A stretch of DNA of 64,000 nucleotides from Rhodopirellula sp. (GCA_024644085.1 JAHELS010000003.1:1-64000); one strand, 5' to 3'; positions 54,216-63,383 are shown, numbered from the stretch's first letter. The notes: generated from the sequence alone by a model not told the origin. Translations and numbers: made by a program.

Positions 54216-55730
54216 TTACGGGCGGCCCGAATGAGCGTCAAACAGACCCTCGACATCCTCGGCCCAGCGGCTGATCGATTCGAGATCCAGCTTGCGATCC
54301 TCGACCTTCGGCTGCAGGGCGTGATACAGAAGGTCCCGCAATTCGTCGCTGGCGTTCACCGCAGGCCAATCGTCCGACGGTTGACACTGACGTTTGAGCT
54401 CAAACATTTCCATCCAGTTGCTTCCTGCGAAAAGTATGGATCCCGTCAACATTTCATAAACGAGGCAGCCAAGAGCATACCAGTCCGACTCGATTCCAAC
54501 ACTCTCGGTGCGGAATTGTTCGGGCGGCATATACGAAGGAGTCCCCACCGCTTTGCCGTCGGGCACTTCGGCTTCGATCAACTTGCTCAATCCGAAGTCG
54601 GTCAATTTGACCGTACCGCAGCGGTCCACCAGCACATTACCCGGTTTCAAATCACGGTGAATCACACCCGAGTTGTGGGCGTACAGTAGGCCTTGGGCAA
54701 TTTGACCCAGGATAGCGCGAACTGTCGACTCGTCCATCGGGCCTCGAATTCTCAGCAAACGGTAAAGGTCCGCGCCATCGCACAGCTCAAGAACCAGAAA
54801 TCGCGTACGGTAGGCCAGGAAATGATCGTGGAATGCGACGATGTTGGGATGCAACAAGCCCTCGAGCAGCTGTGCCTCCTGGTCAAATCGGCTTTGCATC
54901 TGGTCGTCGTAAATGAATCGATGCCGAAGCATTTTCAGTGCTACCCTCTCGCCGCTGCCGATTTTCTGCGCCTCGTAAACGACACCCATTCCCCCCCGGC
55001 TGATGCAACGAACCATTTGGTAGTCGCCAATCGTTTTGCCGCAAAGTGCATCGTGCTGGCGACCGCCGAGACGATCGCTGACCAATTGGCTCAGCGCAAT
55101 CTCTACTTCAGGATGTTCCGCCTTGAGTTCACGGTAACCCTCGATCGACAATACCAAGGCGTCAACGTCCTTTGTCGCGATGACCTCGGCCGAGCAGGGT
55201 TGGCCTGTCAACAGGGACATCTCGCCCAGCACCGAGCCGGCACCATCGCAATCGATACGTTCGCCCGTGGTCGTATCCATGATGTCGACCGAACCACTGA
55301 GGATCAGGTAGAGTCCTCGCGCCGGTTCTCCCTGGCACAGAAGCTTCGTACCGGTGGAGAACGACTTGGGTTCAAGTTCCTGCTGCAGCGACCTGACCGC
55401 GGCTTTGGATAATCCATGAAAGGTACTGCATCCCTCGACCGCCCTGTCGTGAAACAAATCATCGGTCGAAAACAAACTCTCGTCCGTGGTACCACATCCG
55501 ATCACCGCATCGGAAGCGAAGACGCGCGTTTCCACCGATTCCGGCGGGGTATCGCATCGACATTTTTCCAGCGCGGCGCGAAGCTCATCCTGAACCGATT
55601 CCGGTACCTGCTGGACCCAAACGTCCAAACTGTCGAGCGTTTCCCCGGCGCACAGTGCTGCCTCGAATCGATGGACAATCATCGCGATTTGAGTTGCCCA
55701 CTCAATCGTTGTGTCTGCGTTTGGCCTCAT
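54216..55730 (-). CDS. Ser/Thr protein kinase with cyclic-nucleotide-binding-like domain
   Basis: 504 residues from ATG 55730. After about 95 residues of helical sequence comes a cNMP-binding fold (about 100-215). It contains KLLCQGEPARGLYLILSGSVDI and GSVLGEMSLLTGQPCSAEV, close to the phosphate-binding cassette of CRP-type domains. The kinase domain (about 240-500) has SRGGMGVVYEAQ, LKML, HRDLKPGN, TDFGLSK and SYMPPEQF, an intact active site. It has no transmembrane helix. Nucleotide sensing that controls kinase activity is inferred; ligand and targets are unknown. The frame runs to 55793. Confidence 0.85.
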   Translation of the reverse strand: MRPNADTTIEWATQIAMIVHRFEAALCAGETLDSLDVWVQQVPESVQDELRAALEKCRCDTPPESVETRVFASDAVIGCGTTDESLFSTDDLFHDRAVEGCSTFHGLSKAAVRSLQQELEPKSFSTGTKLLCQGEPARGLYLILSGSVDIMDTTTGERIDCDGAGSVLGEMSLLTGQPCSAEVIATKDVDALVLSIEGYRELKAEHPEVEIALSQLVSDRLGGRQHDALCGKTIGDYQMVRCISRGGMGVVYEAQKIGSGERVALKMLRHRFIYDDQMQSRFDQEAQLLEGLLHPNIVAFHDHFLAYRTRFLVLELCDGADLYRLLRIRGPMDESTVRAILGQIAQGLLYAHNSGVIHRDLKPGNVLVDRCGTVKLTDFGLSKLIEAEVPDGKAVGTPSYMPPEQFRTESVGIESDWYALGCLVYEMLTGSILFAGSNWMEMFELKRQCQPSDDWPAVNASDELRDLLYHALQPKVEDRKLDLESISRWAEDVEGLFDAHSGRP

Positions 55731-55860
55731 CCACACCGCCCGGCACGGTTTGGGGTAAGTTGCCGCGCACATGCTGCGGCGGTTCCAATGCACGGATTAT
55801 ACGCGGTTTCCGCGTCCAACCGGCTCCGATCGCCGAGGCATCGGCATTGGTCGCAGGTCT

Positions 55861-56250
55861 TCAGCGTTTTAAGTCAAAGACGCCGCGGTCTTTTCGACTT
55901 GAAAAGGTCGCGTAAAACCGATTTCCCGTGATGGACGCCGTCATCTGGTAGGTGCCCATCAGCGGCAATCTCTGGCTCGATCGATAGCAGTTGCAGGTCC
56001 CTGGCACGCGTGTCAGCGAGGCCGGGTAAATGAATGGGACGACGCCGGCGAATCTGCCCACGAAAACGGCCCGGTAATTCCCATTGCCGGTCTCGCGAAC
56101 TCGGGCTTTGAGTGGACCCCGATGCCCGGTCGTCTCGCTCGACCAACTGCCACGCCACGAACCACTCGGCGAAGCGGCATTGGTGTCTCGGGCACCAGAA
56201 AAACTGAGCGACAAGAGAGCGCAGGCAATCAGGAGAGCGCGCGTGTTCAT
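55861..56250 (-). CDS. Small secreted hypothetical protein
   Basis: 129 residues from ATG 56250. Signal peptide about 1-25 (LLIACALLSLSFSG), followed by a Gly/Ser/Arg-rich mature part with repeated beta-strand-like segments (YRAVFVGRFAGVVPF, GTYQMTASITGNRFYATFS). Two Cys residues occur (CNC). No family was recognised. On the coding strand, the leader just before the start has a run of seven T and several C (56270-56280). Confidence 0.55.
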   Translation of the reverse strand: MNTRALLIACALLSLSFSGARDTNAASPSGSWRGSWSSETTGHRGPLKARVRETGNGNYRAVFVGRFAGVVPFIYPASLTRVPGTCNCYRSSQRLPLMGTYQMTASITGNRFYATFSSRKDRGVFDLKR

Positions 56251-56340
56251 ATCTGGGTGAGCTTAAAAAAAGGGGGGGCGGGGAGAATTGCGCCGGACGG
56301 GTCGCTTCACTCTTCCCCAGCCTAATCACTTCTCGGCGCA

Positions 56341-56377
56341 AAACAAAAAAACGCACCCCGACTGGAAAATAAGTCGG
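56341..56377 (-). terminator. Rho-independent terminator after the ACP gene
   Basis: On the minus strand CCGACT and AGTCGG (56358-56377) form a six-base stem around an eight-base loop, followed by seven T (56345-56351) after a GGTGCG linker. It is about 40 bases beyond the ACP stop, in the right orientation to end the KAS-ACP transcript. The stem is short, so strength is uncertain. Confidence 0.55.
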
Positions 56378-56414
56378 TAGAGTCATCGACCGATCACGTC
56401 CTTTTGCGCTGCCC

Positions 56415-56675
56415 TCAGGACTTCACGATGTCCTTCATTTTGGGCTCCAGGTAAGCCACCGTGGAACTCATGCTGGCGAGATTTCCATATTCCTCTTCAG
56501 GGATTTGAACGCGATGACGCTTGCGCAACTCCATCACGATGTCGAGGAAGTCCATGCTGTCCAATTCCAATTGATCTCGAAACGCAATTTCATCGTCCAG
56601 ATTATCGAGATCCTCGTCCGGCGAGATGTCCTCGAGGATGTCCAGAATTTCTTCACGTATTTCAGCAGGCGACAT
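56415..56675 (-). CDS. Acyl carrier protein
   Basis: 86 residues from ATG 56675. It has the acidic four-helix ACP composition and the phosphopantetheine attachment site LELDS40MDFLDIV. The GGAG of the ribosome-binding site is 12 bases upstream. It lies 53 bases after the ketosynthase gene, so it is probably that enzyme's dedicated partner rather than the housekeeping fatty-acid ACP. The frame is open to 56849, but the longer start lacks homology. Confidence 0.9.
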   Translation of the reverse strand: MSPAEIREEILDILEDISPDEDLDNLDDEIAFRDQLELDSMDFLDIVMELRKRHRVQIPEEEYGNLASMSSTVAYLEPKMKDIVKS

Positions 56676-56728
56676 GGATATTGCAGCTCCGGATGATTTC
56701 TGATGTGTGTTTCGGTTTGGCTCACAAA

Positions 56729-57988
56729 CTAAACGCGACCGATGATCACGACCGAGTTGATACCTAGCATTCCAAATGAATTGTTCAAAACATAGTCGAC
56801 GCGTTTTGATTCCTGAACTTCGTTCAGGACCAATCCGGGCAAATCGCACTCGGGATCGAGTTGGTCGACGTTGATCGTGGGATGGACGACGTGGTCGCGA
56901 AACGACGAAAGGTTTCCAGCCAGTTCCAGCGCACCGGCCGCGCCCATTGCGTGCCCGATGTAACTTTTGGTGTTGTTGATTCGTGTGCTTTGGCAGTTAC
57001 CGAAAACGGTTCTCAAGGCGGCGCACTCCTGGGTGTCACCACTGCTCGTTCCGGTCGCGTGCGTGCTGACAATGTCGATCTGGTCGGGCTCGAGTCCGGC
57101 CCGTCGCAACGCCATCTGAATGCATTCGGCTTGGCGCTGCGGATTGGGCAGCACGAAATCGGTGGCATCGGTATTCATCGCGTATCCAACCAATTCGCCG
57201 TAAATTTCCGCACCCCGGGCCTTGGCATCACTCAACCGTTCCAACACGTACAGGCAACCTCCCTCGGCAACCACGATCCCATTGCGATCGACATCAAATG
57301 GACGTGATGCCTGTGCCGGATCGTCGTGCGTCGCCAGCGCGTTCTGGCTGTTGAAACTGGCGAAGATACCAAAGGTGTGGATACTTTCGCTGGTGCCGCC
57401 CGCGATCGCAACGTCGCACTCATCCAAACGCAACATTTGGGCACCTTGGATGATTCCCGCGTTGCCCGCCGCGCAGGCCGCCCCAATCGTGTAGTGGGGC
57501 CCCGTGATCCCCATATTCAACGCGATTTCGCCGGCCGGGTTGTTCGCGACAGTGCGAGGATTGTGGTGATGTGACCAACAACTCGTGTCGTAGTCGAAAC
57601 CCTTGATCACGTAAATCTCGTTCTCCGTTTCGACATTCCCGTGTTCAGTCACGCCAATGTAGATGCCGACGCGTGACTTGTCCGTATTATCCCAGTCAAT
57701 TCCGGAATGCTTGACTGCCTCGTTCGCGGCATACACGCCGACGCTGCCGGCACGCGTGCCACGTCGAACCTCTTTTTTCTTCTGGTAGCGCGTTGTCTCG
57801 AAGTCGCACACTCCGGCCAACGTCTCGCCGAAATAGCGAATCTCGTATGGCTTCACGCCACTTCGCTTTTCCAACAACGATTGTCGAAAACTTTCCCAGT
57901 CGTTTCCGTTGGGAGCCGTCAACCCGATCCCGGTGATCACGATGCGTTGGTCGTCGGGCAATTGCGAGGCACGATTGGGAGCAATCAC
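56729..57988 (-). CDS. Beta-ketoacyl-ACP synthase II-type
   Basis: 419 residues from ATG 57988. Thiolase-fold ketosynthase with the catalytic triad Cys172 (GAACAAGNAG), His310 (STHATGTSSGDT) and His346 (KSYIGHAMGAAG, with Lys341). It condenses malonyl-ACP with an acyl chain. FabF proteins are of similar size. The adjacent ACP and upstream reductase suggest a dedicated secondary lipid pathway instead of, or besides, primary fatty-acid synthesis. Confidence 0.9.
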   Translation of the reverse strand: MIAPNRASQLPDDQRIVITGIGLTAPNGNDWESFRQSLLEKRSGVKPYEIRYFGETLAGVCDFETTRYQKKKEVRRGTRAGSVGVYAANEAVKHSGIDWDNTDKSRVGIYIGVTEHGNVETENEIYVIKGFDYDTSCWSHHHNPRTVANNPAGEIALNMGITGPHYTIGAACAAGNAGIIQGAQMLRLDECDVAIAGGTSESIHTFGIFASFNSQNALATHDDPAQASRPFDVDRNGIVVAEGGCLYVLERLSDAKARGAEIYGELVGYAMNTDATDFVLPNPQRQAECIQMALRRAGLEPDQIDIVSTHATGTSSGDTQECAALRTVFGNCQSTRINNTKSYIGHAMGAAGALELAGNLSSFRDHVVHPTINVDQLDPECDLPGLVLNEVQESKRVDYVLNNSFGMLGINSVVIIGRV

Positions 57989-58130
57989 GGTTCTAACAGT
58001 CGTACTGGCATACGGAGACCCACACCAATCGGTCGGGGCAGAGAAACGGGGTTGGGAAGGAGTGTCGTGACACGGCCCAACCCACGCAAAAGACTAACAA
58101 TTCGACGCAATCGGGACAACGACCGGCGAT

Positions 58131-59153
58131 TCAAGGTCGCGGCATCGGCTCGCTGGAATCACGTGATTTCCATGCATTTCGGAGCCGATCGAGCCCTTCG
58201 AGCATCGAGACGCGGATGCGGTATCCCAAACTGTCCTTCGCCCCAGAGATGTCAAAATAGTGGTCTCGGGCAAGCTGTGCGGCGACAAACCGGGTCATCG
58301 GTGGCTCGCTCCGTCGACCGGTGACACGGTAGGCCAGCTCGAGCCCGGCCCCGAGCGCGTAGGCGGCACGAAAAGAGATTCGCTTTTCCGGAGGCTCGAC
58401 GCCGCCGATTTCGCAGATCTCGCGGATCCAGTCCCAACAATTCACCGGTTCGTCCTGGGTGATGAAGTATGCCCGACCGGCTGCGGCGGATGGATCGCGA
58501 CTCAGCGCATCCAACGCGTCCACGTGGGCGGCCGCTGCGTTGATGACATGGACGGTGTCGACCCGGTTGGTGCCGTCACCAACGATCCGCAATTGCCCGC
58601 TGCGAGCGCGCTCCAGCATCCGCGGAAGGATATGGGGATCATTCTCGCCCCAGATCAAATGGGGCCGAAGTGCCACGGTGTTCAACTCTCCCGTGACGTT
58701 GGCCGCCAAGACTGCCTTTTCCGCGAGCGCCTTGGTGTGCGGATAATGACACAACCAACGAGTCGCGTAAGGCTCCCTCTCGTCGACACCGCGCTGGTGT
58801 TGGCCGTTGAAGGTCACGCTGGGACTGCTGGAAAAGACGAGATGCCCAACCGAGTTGGCGCGGCACGCCGTTATCACGTGATCGGTGGCGATCTTGTTGA
58901 TCGAATGGAAATGATCCCACGGACCCCACACGCCGGCGACTGCCGCGGTGTGGATGACGGCGTCGACGTCCGCCACCGACGTTCGCGTGAACGACTCCTC
59001 ACGCAGGTCACCCCTGCGATGCAACATCCCGTAATCAACAAGTTCGGGATAGGCGCGCCGCGATACACCAACGACTTCTTCGCCGCGATCGAGCAGCTGA
59101 CGCACAATCTCGCTGCCAAGAAAACCTCCGCATCCAGTCACCAATACGCGCAC
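58131..59153 (-). CDS. OleD-like NAD(P)-dependent reductase (3-beta-HSD family)
   Basis: 340 residues from GTG 59153, where GGAG lies eight bases upstream (GGGAGATCGA). The Rossmann motif VTGCGGFLG and the Y137-P-H-T-K141 pair (YxxxK) are present. It has the blocks TAAVAGVWG, FSSSPSVTFNGQHQ, LRPHLIWGENDPHILPRM, GDGTNRVDTVHVINAA and EPPMTRFVAAQLA. These closely follow OleD, which reduces 2-alkyl-3-ketoacids in the OleABCD long-chain olefin pathway. OleA, OleB and OleC are not in the window. The frame extends to 59285. Divergent from PPK2. Confidence 0.85.
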   Translation of the reverse strand: MRVLVTGCGGFLGSEIVRQLLDRGEEVVGVSRRAYPELVDYGMLHRRGDLREESFTRTSVADVDAVIHTAAVAGVWGPWDHFHSINKIATDHVITACRANSVGHLVFSSSPSVTFNGQHQRGVDEREPYATRWLCHYPHTKALAEKAVLAANVTGELNTVALRPHLIWGENDPHILPRMLERARSGQLRIVGDGTNRVDTVHVINAAAAHVDALDALSRDPSAAAGRAYFITQDEPVNCWDWIREICEIGGVEPPEKRISFRAAYALGAGLELAYRVTGRRSEPPMTRFVAAQLARDHYFDISGAKDSLGYRIRVSMLEGLDRLRNAWKSRDSSEPMPRP

Positions 59154-59302
59154 TCGATCTCCCACCCGCAAGTATTCAGCCCCCACCACCATCGCTGGTG
59201 TATCATAATGCCGCGCGCGGATTCTAGCGCGGCCAGCCCGCGACGAGTATGTTAGGGGCCGTCCACATTCACTTCTCAGATTCACGGCTTGGGGGACGCA
59301 AC

Positions 59303-60148
59303 ATGAACTTTGGACGCGAGCACGTCATCGAACCGGGCAGCAATGTTCGATTGAGCAAGATCAAGTCGCAACAGACCGGACCGTTCGAGGGGAAGGACGC
59401 GGCCCGCGAATTCACTGCCGAGACGAACGACCAAATTCGCGACCTCCAGTACCGATTGTTCGTCGAGCAGAAGCAATCACTGTTGGTGGTCCTGCAGGCA
59501 CCCGACGCCGCCGGCAAGGACGGGCTGATCCGAAAGGTACTCGGCCGGATGAACCCACAGGGTTGTCGGACTTACCCATTCAAGGTTCCCACCAAGGAAG
59601 AACTCGCCCACGATTTTCTGTGGCGTATCCACAAATGCACGCCCGGCAAAGGCCACGTGTCGGTGTTCAACCGATCCCACTACGAGGACGTTTTGATCGT
59701 CCGCGTGGAGGACCTCGTGCCCAAGAAGGTCTGGGACCGTCGCTTCGAGATTATCAATCATTTCGAGGAAAACCTGGCCTGTGCCGGCACCCGCATTCTC
59801 AAGTTCTATCTGCACATCAGCCTTGAAGAGCAGCTTGAACGCTTCAAAAAACGATTGGACAATCCCGAAAAACATTGGAAACTGAATACAGGCGATTATG
59901 CCGCCCGGGACAAATGGAATGCCTATCGCGAGGCGTACGAGGACGCGATCACAAAATGCAACTCCAAAGACGCACCCTGGTTCGTAATTCCCGCCGATCA
60001 CAAGTGGTACCGTGACGCCGCCGTCGCCGGAATCGTCCGTGATACGTTGGAGGAAATGGATCCAAAAATGCCGCCGGTGGAGGAAGACCTTGATGAGATT
60101 CGCGCTCTGTACGAGCGGGAACTCGCGGAGTTAGAAGGTAAGAAATAA
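59303..60148 (+). CDS. ppk2: Polyphosphate kinase 2 family protein
   Basis: 281 residues from ATG 59303. Walker A-like VLQAPDAAGKDGLIRKVL (Lys about 72), the lid segment FNRSHYEDVLIVRV and the FEIINHFE helix are typical PPK2. It should transfer phosphate between polyphosphate and nucleotides (NDP or NMP); the subclass cannot be resolved. It has no signal peptide. It is divergent from the OleD-like gene. The zinc-ribbon gene follows after 37 bases. Confidence 0.92.
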   Translation: MNFGREHVIEPGSNVRLSKIKSQQTGPFEGKDAAREFTAETNDQIRDLQYRLFVEQKQSLLVVLQAPDAAGKDGLIRKVLGRMNPQGCRTYPFKVPTKEELAHDFLWRIHKCTPGKGHVSVFNRSHYEDVLIVRVEDLVPKKVWDRRFEIINHFEENLACAGTRILKFYLHISLEEQLERFKKRLDNPEKHWKLNTGDYAARDKWNAYREAYEDAITKCNSKDAPWFVIPADHKWYRDAAVAGIVRDTLEEMDPKMPPVEEDLDEIRALYERELAELEGKK

Positions 60149-60185
60149 CCGCAATGCATGCCGATTCGCCGAGAAGGTTTTACCG

Positions 60186-60863
60186 ATGTCGATCCGACGC
60201 GTAACGTGCCCCGCCTGTGGTGCAGCCGCTAACGCGCCCGCCGCCATGGCCAATGTGAAATGCCCGGGCTGTGGAACCGTTTGGAATGTCAACAACCCGG
60301 TCGTTCCGAAGAAACAGGCGGCCCAGGCGGAAGCGGGTGAAAAAACCGAGCCCGAAGGCAAGAGCGAAGTCACCGTCGCCATGTTTGCTGGCCTGGTCGG
60401 TGGCGTGATGTTGTTGATGATGATGATCGGATTGTTCGTTTTTCTTCTCGGCGGCAAGCCCGACCCTAAATCTTCAACGGCGGAGGCGCAAGTCGAAGAT
60501 ACAATCAAGCCAGCGATCCCCGAAGAGTATCGCGTTGTTAATTTGCCCGAAGAGGCTCGTAAGCGGCTGTACGACGACTACCGCAAGGTTGCACGTACCA
60601 CCGTCGAAAAGCCGCTGATCCTGCCCCAAGGGACAAGGCCGCGTCAAAGTCTCGAGGACATGCTTCAAAAAACGTTCGATCGTGAACTGATGCGATTCGC
60701 CGCTCTTCATGACATCTCGGTTGACGACGTTAAGGAGGTGATCAAGGAAGGTGACGCGAAACAGTGGGATGACCGGCCGCGCAGCCACGCCGTCCGTGAC
60801 GGAAGACGCGTCTATCCCGAAGAGATGAGTGAGGGCTGGGAGAAAAACCCAAACCGAAAATAG
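60186..60863 (+). CDS. Zinc-ribbon single-pass membrane protein
   Basis: 225 residues. A zinc ribbon at the N-terminus with C8-x2-C11 and C26-x2-C29 (CPACG, CPGCG), a linker, and one transmembrane helix (about 61-90, Met-rich), then a predominantly helical and charged exterior domain. Similar MJ0042-like zinc-ribbon membrane proteins are common in planctomycetes. The role is unknown. It is close to the downstream phosphoesterase, with eight bases between, so one transcript is expected. Confidence 0.65.
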   Translation: MSIRRVTCPACGAAANAPAAMANVKCPGCGTVWNVNNPVVPKKQAAQAEAGEKTEPEGKSEVTVAMFAGLVGGVMLLMMMIGLFVFLLGGKPDPKSSTAEAQVEDTIKPAIPEEYRVVNLPEEARKRLYDDYRKVARTTVEKPLILPQGTRPRQSLEDMLQKTFDRELMRFAALHDISVDDVKEVIKEGDAKQWDDRPRSHAVRDGRRVYPEEMSEGWEKNPNRK

Positions 60864-60871
60864 GTATTGAA

Positions 60872-61612
60872 TTGATTGAATCATGGACACGCGAACAATC
60901 AGTCCAGCGGCTGAGCTTCATTTCGGACCTGCACCTCTTCAGTAACCGCTGCAACGTCTCCGAACATCAGGATTTGATCGAGCATTCGATCGAGAACTGT
61001 GACCTATGTGTGTGGGGTGGCGATCTGTTCGACTTCCGATGGAGCCGGGTTGGAAGCGAATCCAAATCGGTCGGCCGCGCGCTCGAGTGGCTCGAAGAAT
61101 GGTACGAAGCGTTTCCTGATACCGAATTCGTGTATCTCGATGGCAACCATGACGCCCACGCGGCTTTCGCACGAGAACTGGTGAAATGGTCCGACGAACG
61201 GTCAAGGTTCCAATGTGGGCTCGATTGTGTTCGCGTCCACGACACACTGCTGTTGCATGGCGACGTGATCGAAGGCAAAGGATGCGCCGATAAATTCGCG
61301 GAATATCGCGGCCGTTGGCAGGACAAGCCGGTTGCTTCGCAAATTGCCAGCAACTTTTACGATGTCGCGATCGCGGCGCGGGTGCATAAGGCGGCTGCGC
61401 TCGCAGCCCATCGCCGCCGCGCCACCTGCATTCGGTTGCTGCATTGGATGAACTCCCAGCCCGAGAAGGCGACCGAAGGGGTCAGTCGTATTGTGTTCGG
61501 TCACACGCACCGCCGGATCGAAGGATATCGGCTTCGCGGTATCGAGTTCTACAACGGCGGTGCCGCGATTCGGCATGTGCCTTTCATGCCCGTAATCCTC
61601 GAATTCGACTGA
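60872..61612 (+). CDS. Metallophosphoesterase, LpxH-like
   Basis: 246 residues, TTG start 60872. Calcineurin-like motifs: D19-L-H21 (SDLHLF), GGD51LFD, GNHDAHAAF, HGDVIEG and GHTHRR. These are the five metal-binding blocks. Size and pattern resemble UDP-2,3-diacylglucosamine pyrophosphohydrolase, which acts in lipid A synthesis, but other phosphodiester substrates remain possible. The gene is co-directional with the zinc-ribbon protein and convergent with cinA. Confidence 0.75.
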   Translation: MIESWTREQSVQRLSFISDLHLFSNRCNVSEHQDLIEHSIENCDLCVWGGDLFDFRWSRVGSESKSVGRALEWLEEWYEAFPDTEFVYLDGNHDAHAAFARELVKWSDERSRFQCGLDCVRVHDTLLLHGDVIEGKGCADKFAEYRGRWQDKPVASQIASNFYDVAIAARVHKAAALAAHRRRATCIRLLHWMNSQPEKATEGVSRIVFGHTHRRIEGYRLRGIEFYNGGAAIRHVPFMPVILEFD

Positions 61613-61639
61613 ACGGGCGTCGGCATGCTCAGTGGCGTG

Positions 61640-62887
61640 CTACGTGGATGCCAGGATCTTTCTCAACCATGCCATGCCCGCCTTGGCGATTCGCGGATGC
61701 AGGATCTCGGGGTGCCCACCCATCGAAACCTTTGTCGAATAGATTCGCGGTTCGCGACCTGCAACAACCAGTCGAAACTCCGACGCCCCCTGCGGAGCGG
61801 TAGCCGTTTTCTCGAGTGCCGGATAACCGTCGACCATCAGAATCCAGTCGGCGTCGAATCGATCCAAAGCCGCGGCGAATGCATCGTCTTCTGCGGTTGC
61901 CGCAAACATCTTTTGGAAATCTTCCACATCCGAAAACGAGAGACCGCCACGATAAGCGGGTGAATCGCCAAGTGAAGCAAACCAGTCGCCCAGCGGCGCG
62001 GCCCGACCGAGTTCGACCACGACCATCGATTCGTCACGCTCGCGAAGCAACGCATCGATTGCGTGGTACTGCTCAAAATCCTCTCCATCCCCAAAGTAAA
62101 GTTCCGGCACAAGCTCGAGAATCTCAGCTCGTGTCCGTTGAATCATCGCGTCACAGGCTTCATCCGTTTCGCCGGTCGCGGTGATCCTCAGCGAAATCGT
62201 TGCGGCGCTGACCGTGATCCCGACACGAGGCTGTCGCTGGCGCGAGATCATCTCACCGAGACGCTGCTCCATGTCACTTTCACCCGTACCAAAGAACTTC
62301 ATCACCAGGTGACGAATGCGAGTCGCTCCGCCCGATTGTGCGAGAATTCGCGGCGCGACGGTGTCGTCAAACATTCGCTTCATTTCGGCTGGAACGCCGG
62401 GCAGCGCGTAAATTCGGCTCGGTGGCCGCTCGGCACGACCGACCGACATGTCAATCCCAGGCGCCGTCCCCTGCGGGTTGAAGATCTCATCGCTGCCGGA
62501 GGGAAACATCGCCTGGACGCGATTACGCTGCGGCATTTCACGTTTGCGGCGTGCGAAAAGCGATTCAATGTGCTTCATCGCTGACTCGCGGAACTCCAAC
62601 TCGCATCCGACGAGCGCGGCCAGCGCTTCACGAGTCAAATCGTCTCGTGTCGGTCCGAGCCCACCGGTGCTGACCACCACGTCGGCGCGGGCGGCGGCGG
62701 CGCGATAGACGTCAATGTTGTGCGCGAGGGTGTCACCGACCGTGCTGTGGAACTCGACGGTGATACCGAGTTCTCCCAAGCGCCGGCTCAACCACTGTGC
62801 GTTGGTATCAAGTCTGGCGCCACTTGTCATTTCATCGCCGATCGAGATGACTTCGGCGATCAGGCGGCGGGGCGGAGGGTGCGTCAT
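61640..62887 (-). CDS. cinA: CinA-like protein with degenerate amidase domain
   Basis: 415 residues, ATG 62887. The N-terminal MoCF/COG1058 domain is well kept: AEVISIGDEMTSGARLDTNAQWLSRRL, STGGLGPTRDD and NPQGTAPGID. The C-terminal PncC-like domain (about 255-410) is present by length and SPAYRGGLSFSDVEDF. However, the usual ESCTGG catalytic motif is replaced by VELGRAAPLGD, so nicotinamide-nucleotide amidase activity is probably lost. Proteins of this type hydrolyse ADP-ribose or related pyrophosphates by the N-terminal domain. The start overlaps the 3' end of the next gene by 56 bases. Confidence 0.85.
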   Translation of the reverse strand: MTHPPPRRLIAEVISIGDEMTSGARLDTNAQWLSRRLGELGITVEFHSTVGDTLAHNIDVYRAAAARADVVVSTGGLGPTRDDLTREALAALVGCELEFRESAMKHIESLFARRKREMPQRNRVQAMFPSGSDEIFNPQGTAPGIDMSVGRAERPPSRIYALPGVPAEMKRMFDDTVAPRILAQSGGATRIRHLVMKFFGTGESDMEQRLGEMISRQRQPRVGITVSAATISLRITATGETDEACDAMIQRTRAEILELVPELYFGDGEDFEQYHAIDALLRERDESMVVVELGRAAPLGDWFASLGDSPAYRGGLSFSDVEDFQKMFAATAEDDAFAAALDRFDADWILMVDGYPALEKTATAPQGASEFRLVVAGREPRIYSTKVSMGGHPEILHPRIAKAGMAWLRKILAST

Positions 62888-63350
62888 CTTGAGCTTGATC
62901 CAGTCGGGCTTTCGGCCGGCCGATTGTAAGGGTCAACGAGCGGCGTGGCACTTGGCCAAGGATCAGAATTCGATTCGTAAACCCTTCCTCGCGTTCAAAC
63001 ATCATCCGCTGCTCGATCCAAACCGGCATCTTTTGATTCTCCGGCTCGATTTCGAAGTACCACCAGACGTGCGAGCCCTCCTCGTCGCGGCCGACCCAGC
63101 GGTACCGGCTACGCTCGCGGCGTGTTGGCGAATCAATTGCATCGACGCGAAAGTTGCGGCGCAAATAGCCGACCGCCCACGACGAGATATCGTCTTCACG
63201 TCCGTGCTGTTTGCGCAGCCATTGTTCGTCCAAGGCGTCCAGCCGCACGGCGACTTCGAGCACCTTGGTCTGCTCATTCCACTCGATCTCCGAGAGCGTC
63301 TCGTGCACGGGGTGCAATAGAGCGGCAGCGGTCATCAAGAATGCGAACAT
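62832..63350 (-). CDS. DUF6702-like secreted protein
   Basis: 172 residues from ATG 63350. Signal peptide about 1-16 (MFAFLMTAAALLHP), then HPVHETLSEIEWNEQTKVLEVAVRLDALDEQ in two parts, the start of DUF6702-like proteins. The mature beta-rich domain includes VGRDEEGSHVWWYFEIEP and ILGQVPRRSLTLTIG. Members are short exported proteins of unknown function, often beside M1-family metallopeptidase genes, as here. The C-terminal 18 residues are disordered and overlap cinA by 56 bases. Confidence 0.7.
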   Translation of the reverse strand: MFAFLMTAAALLHPVHETLSEIEWNEQTKVLEVAVRLDALDEQWLRKQHGREDDISSWAVGYLRRNFRVDAIDSPTRRERSRYRWVGRDEEGSHVWWYFEIEPENQKMPVWIEQRMMFEREEGFTNRILILGQVPRRSLTLTIGRPKARLDQAQDDAPSAPPPDRRSHLDRR

Positions 63351-63383
63351 CAGCAGATCCTGTGCATGTTTTGGAGGCTGAAC

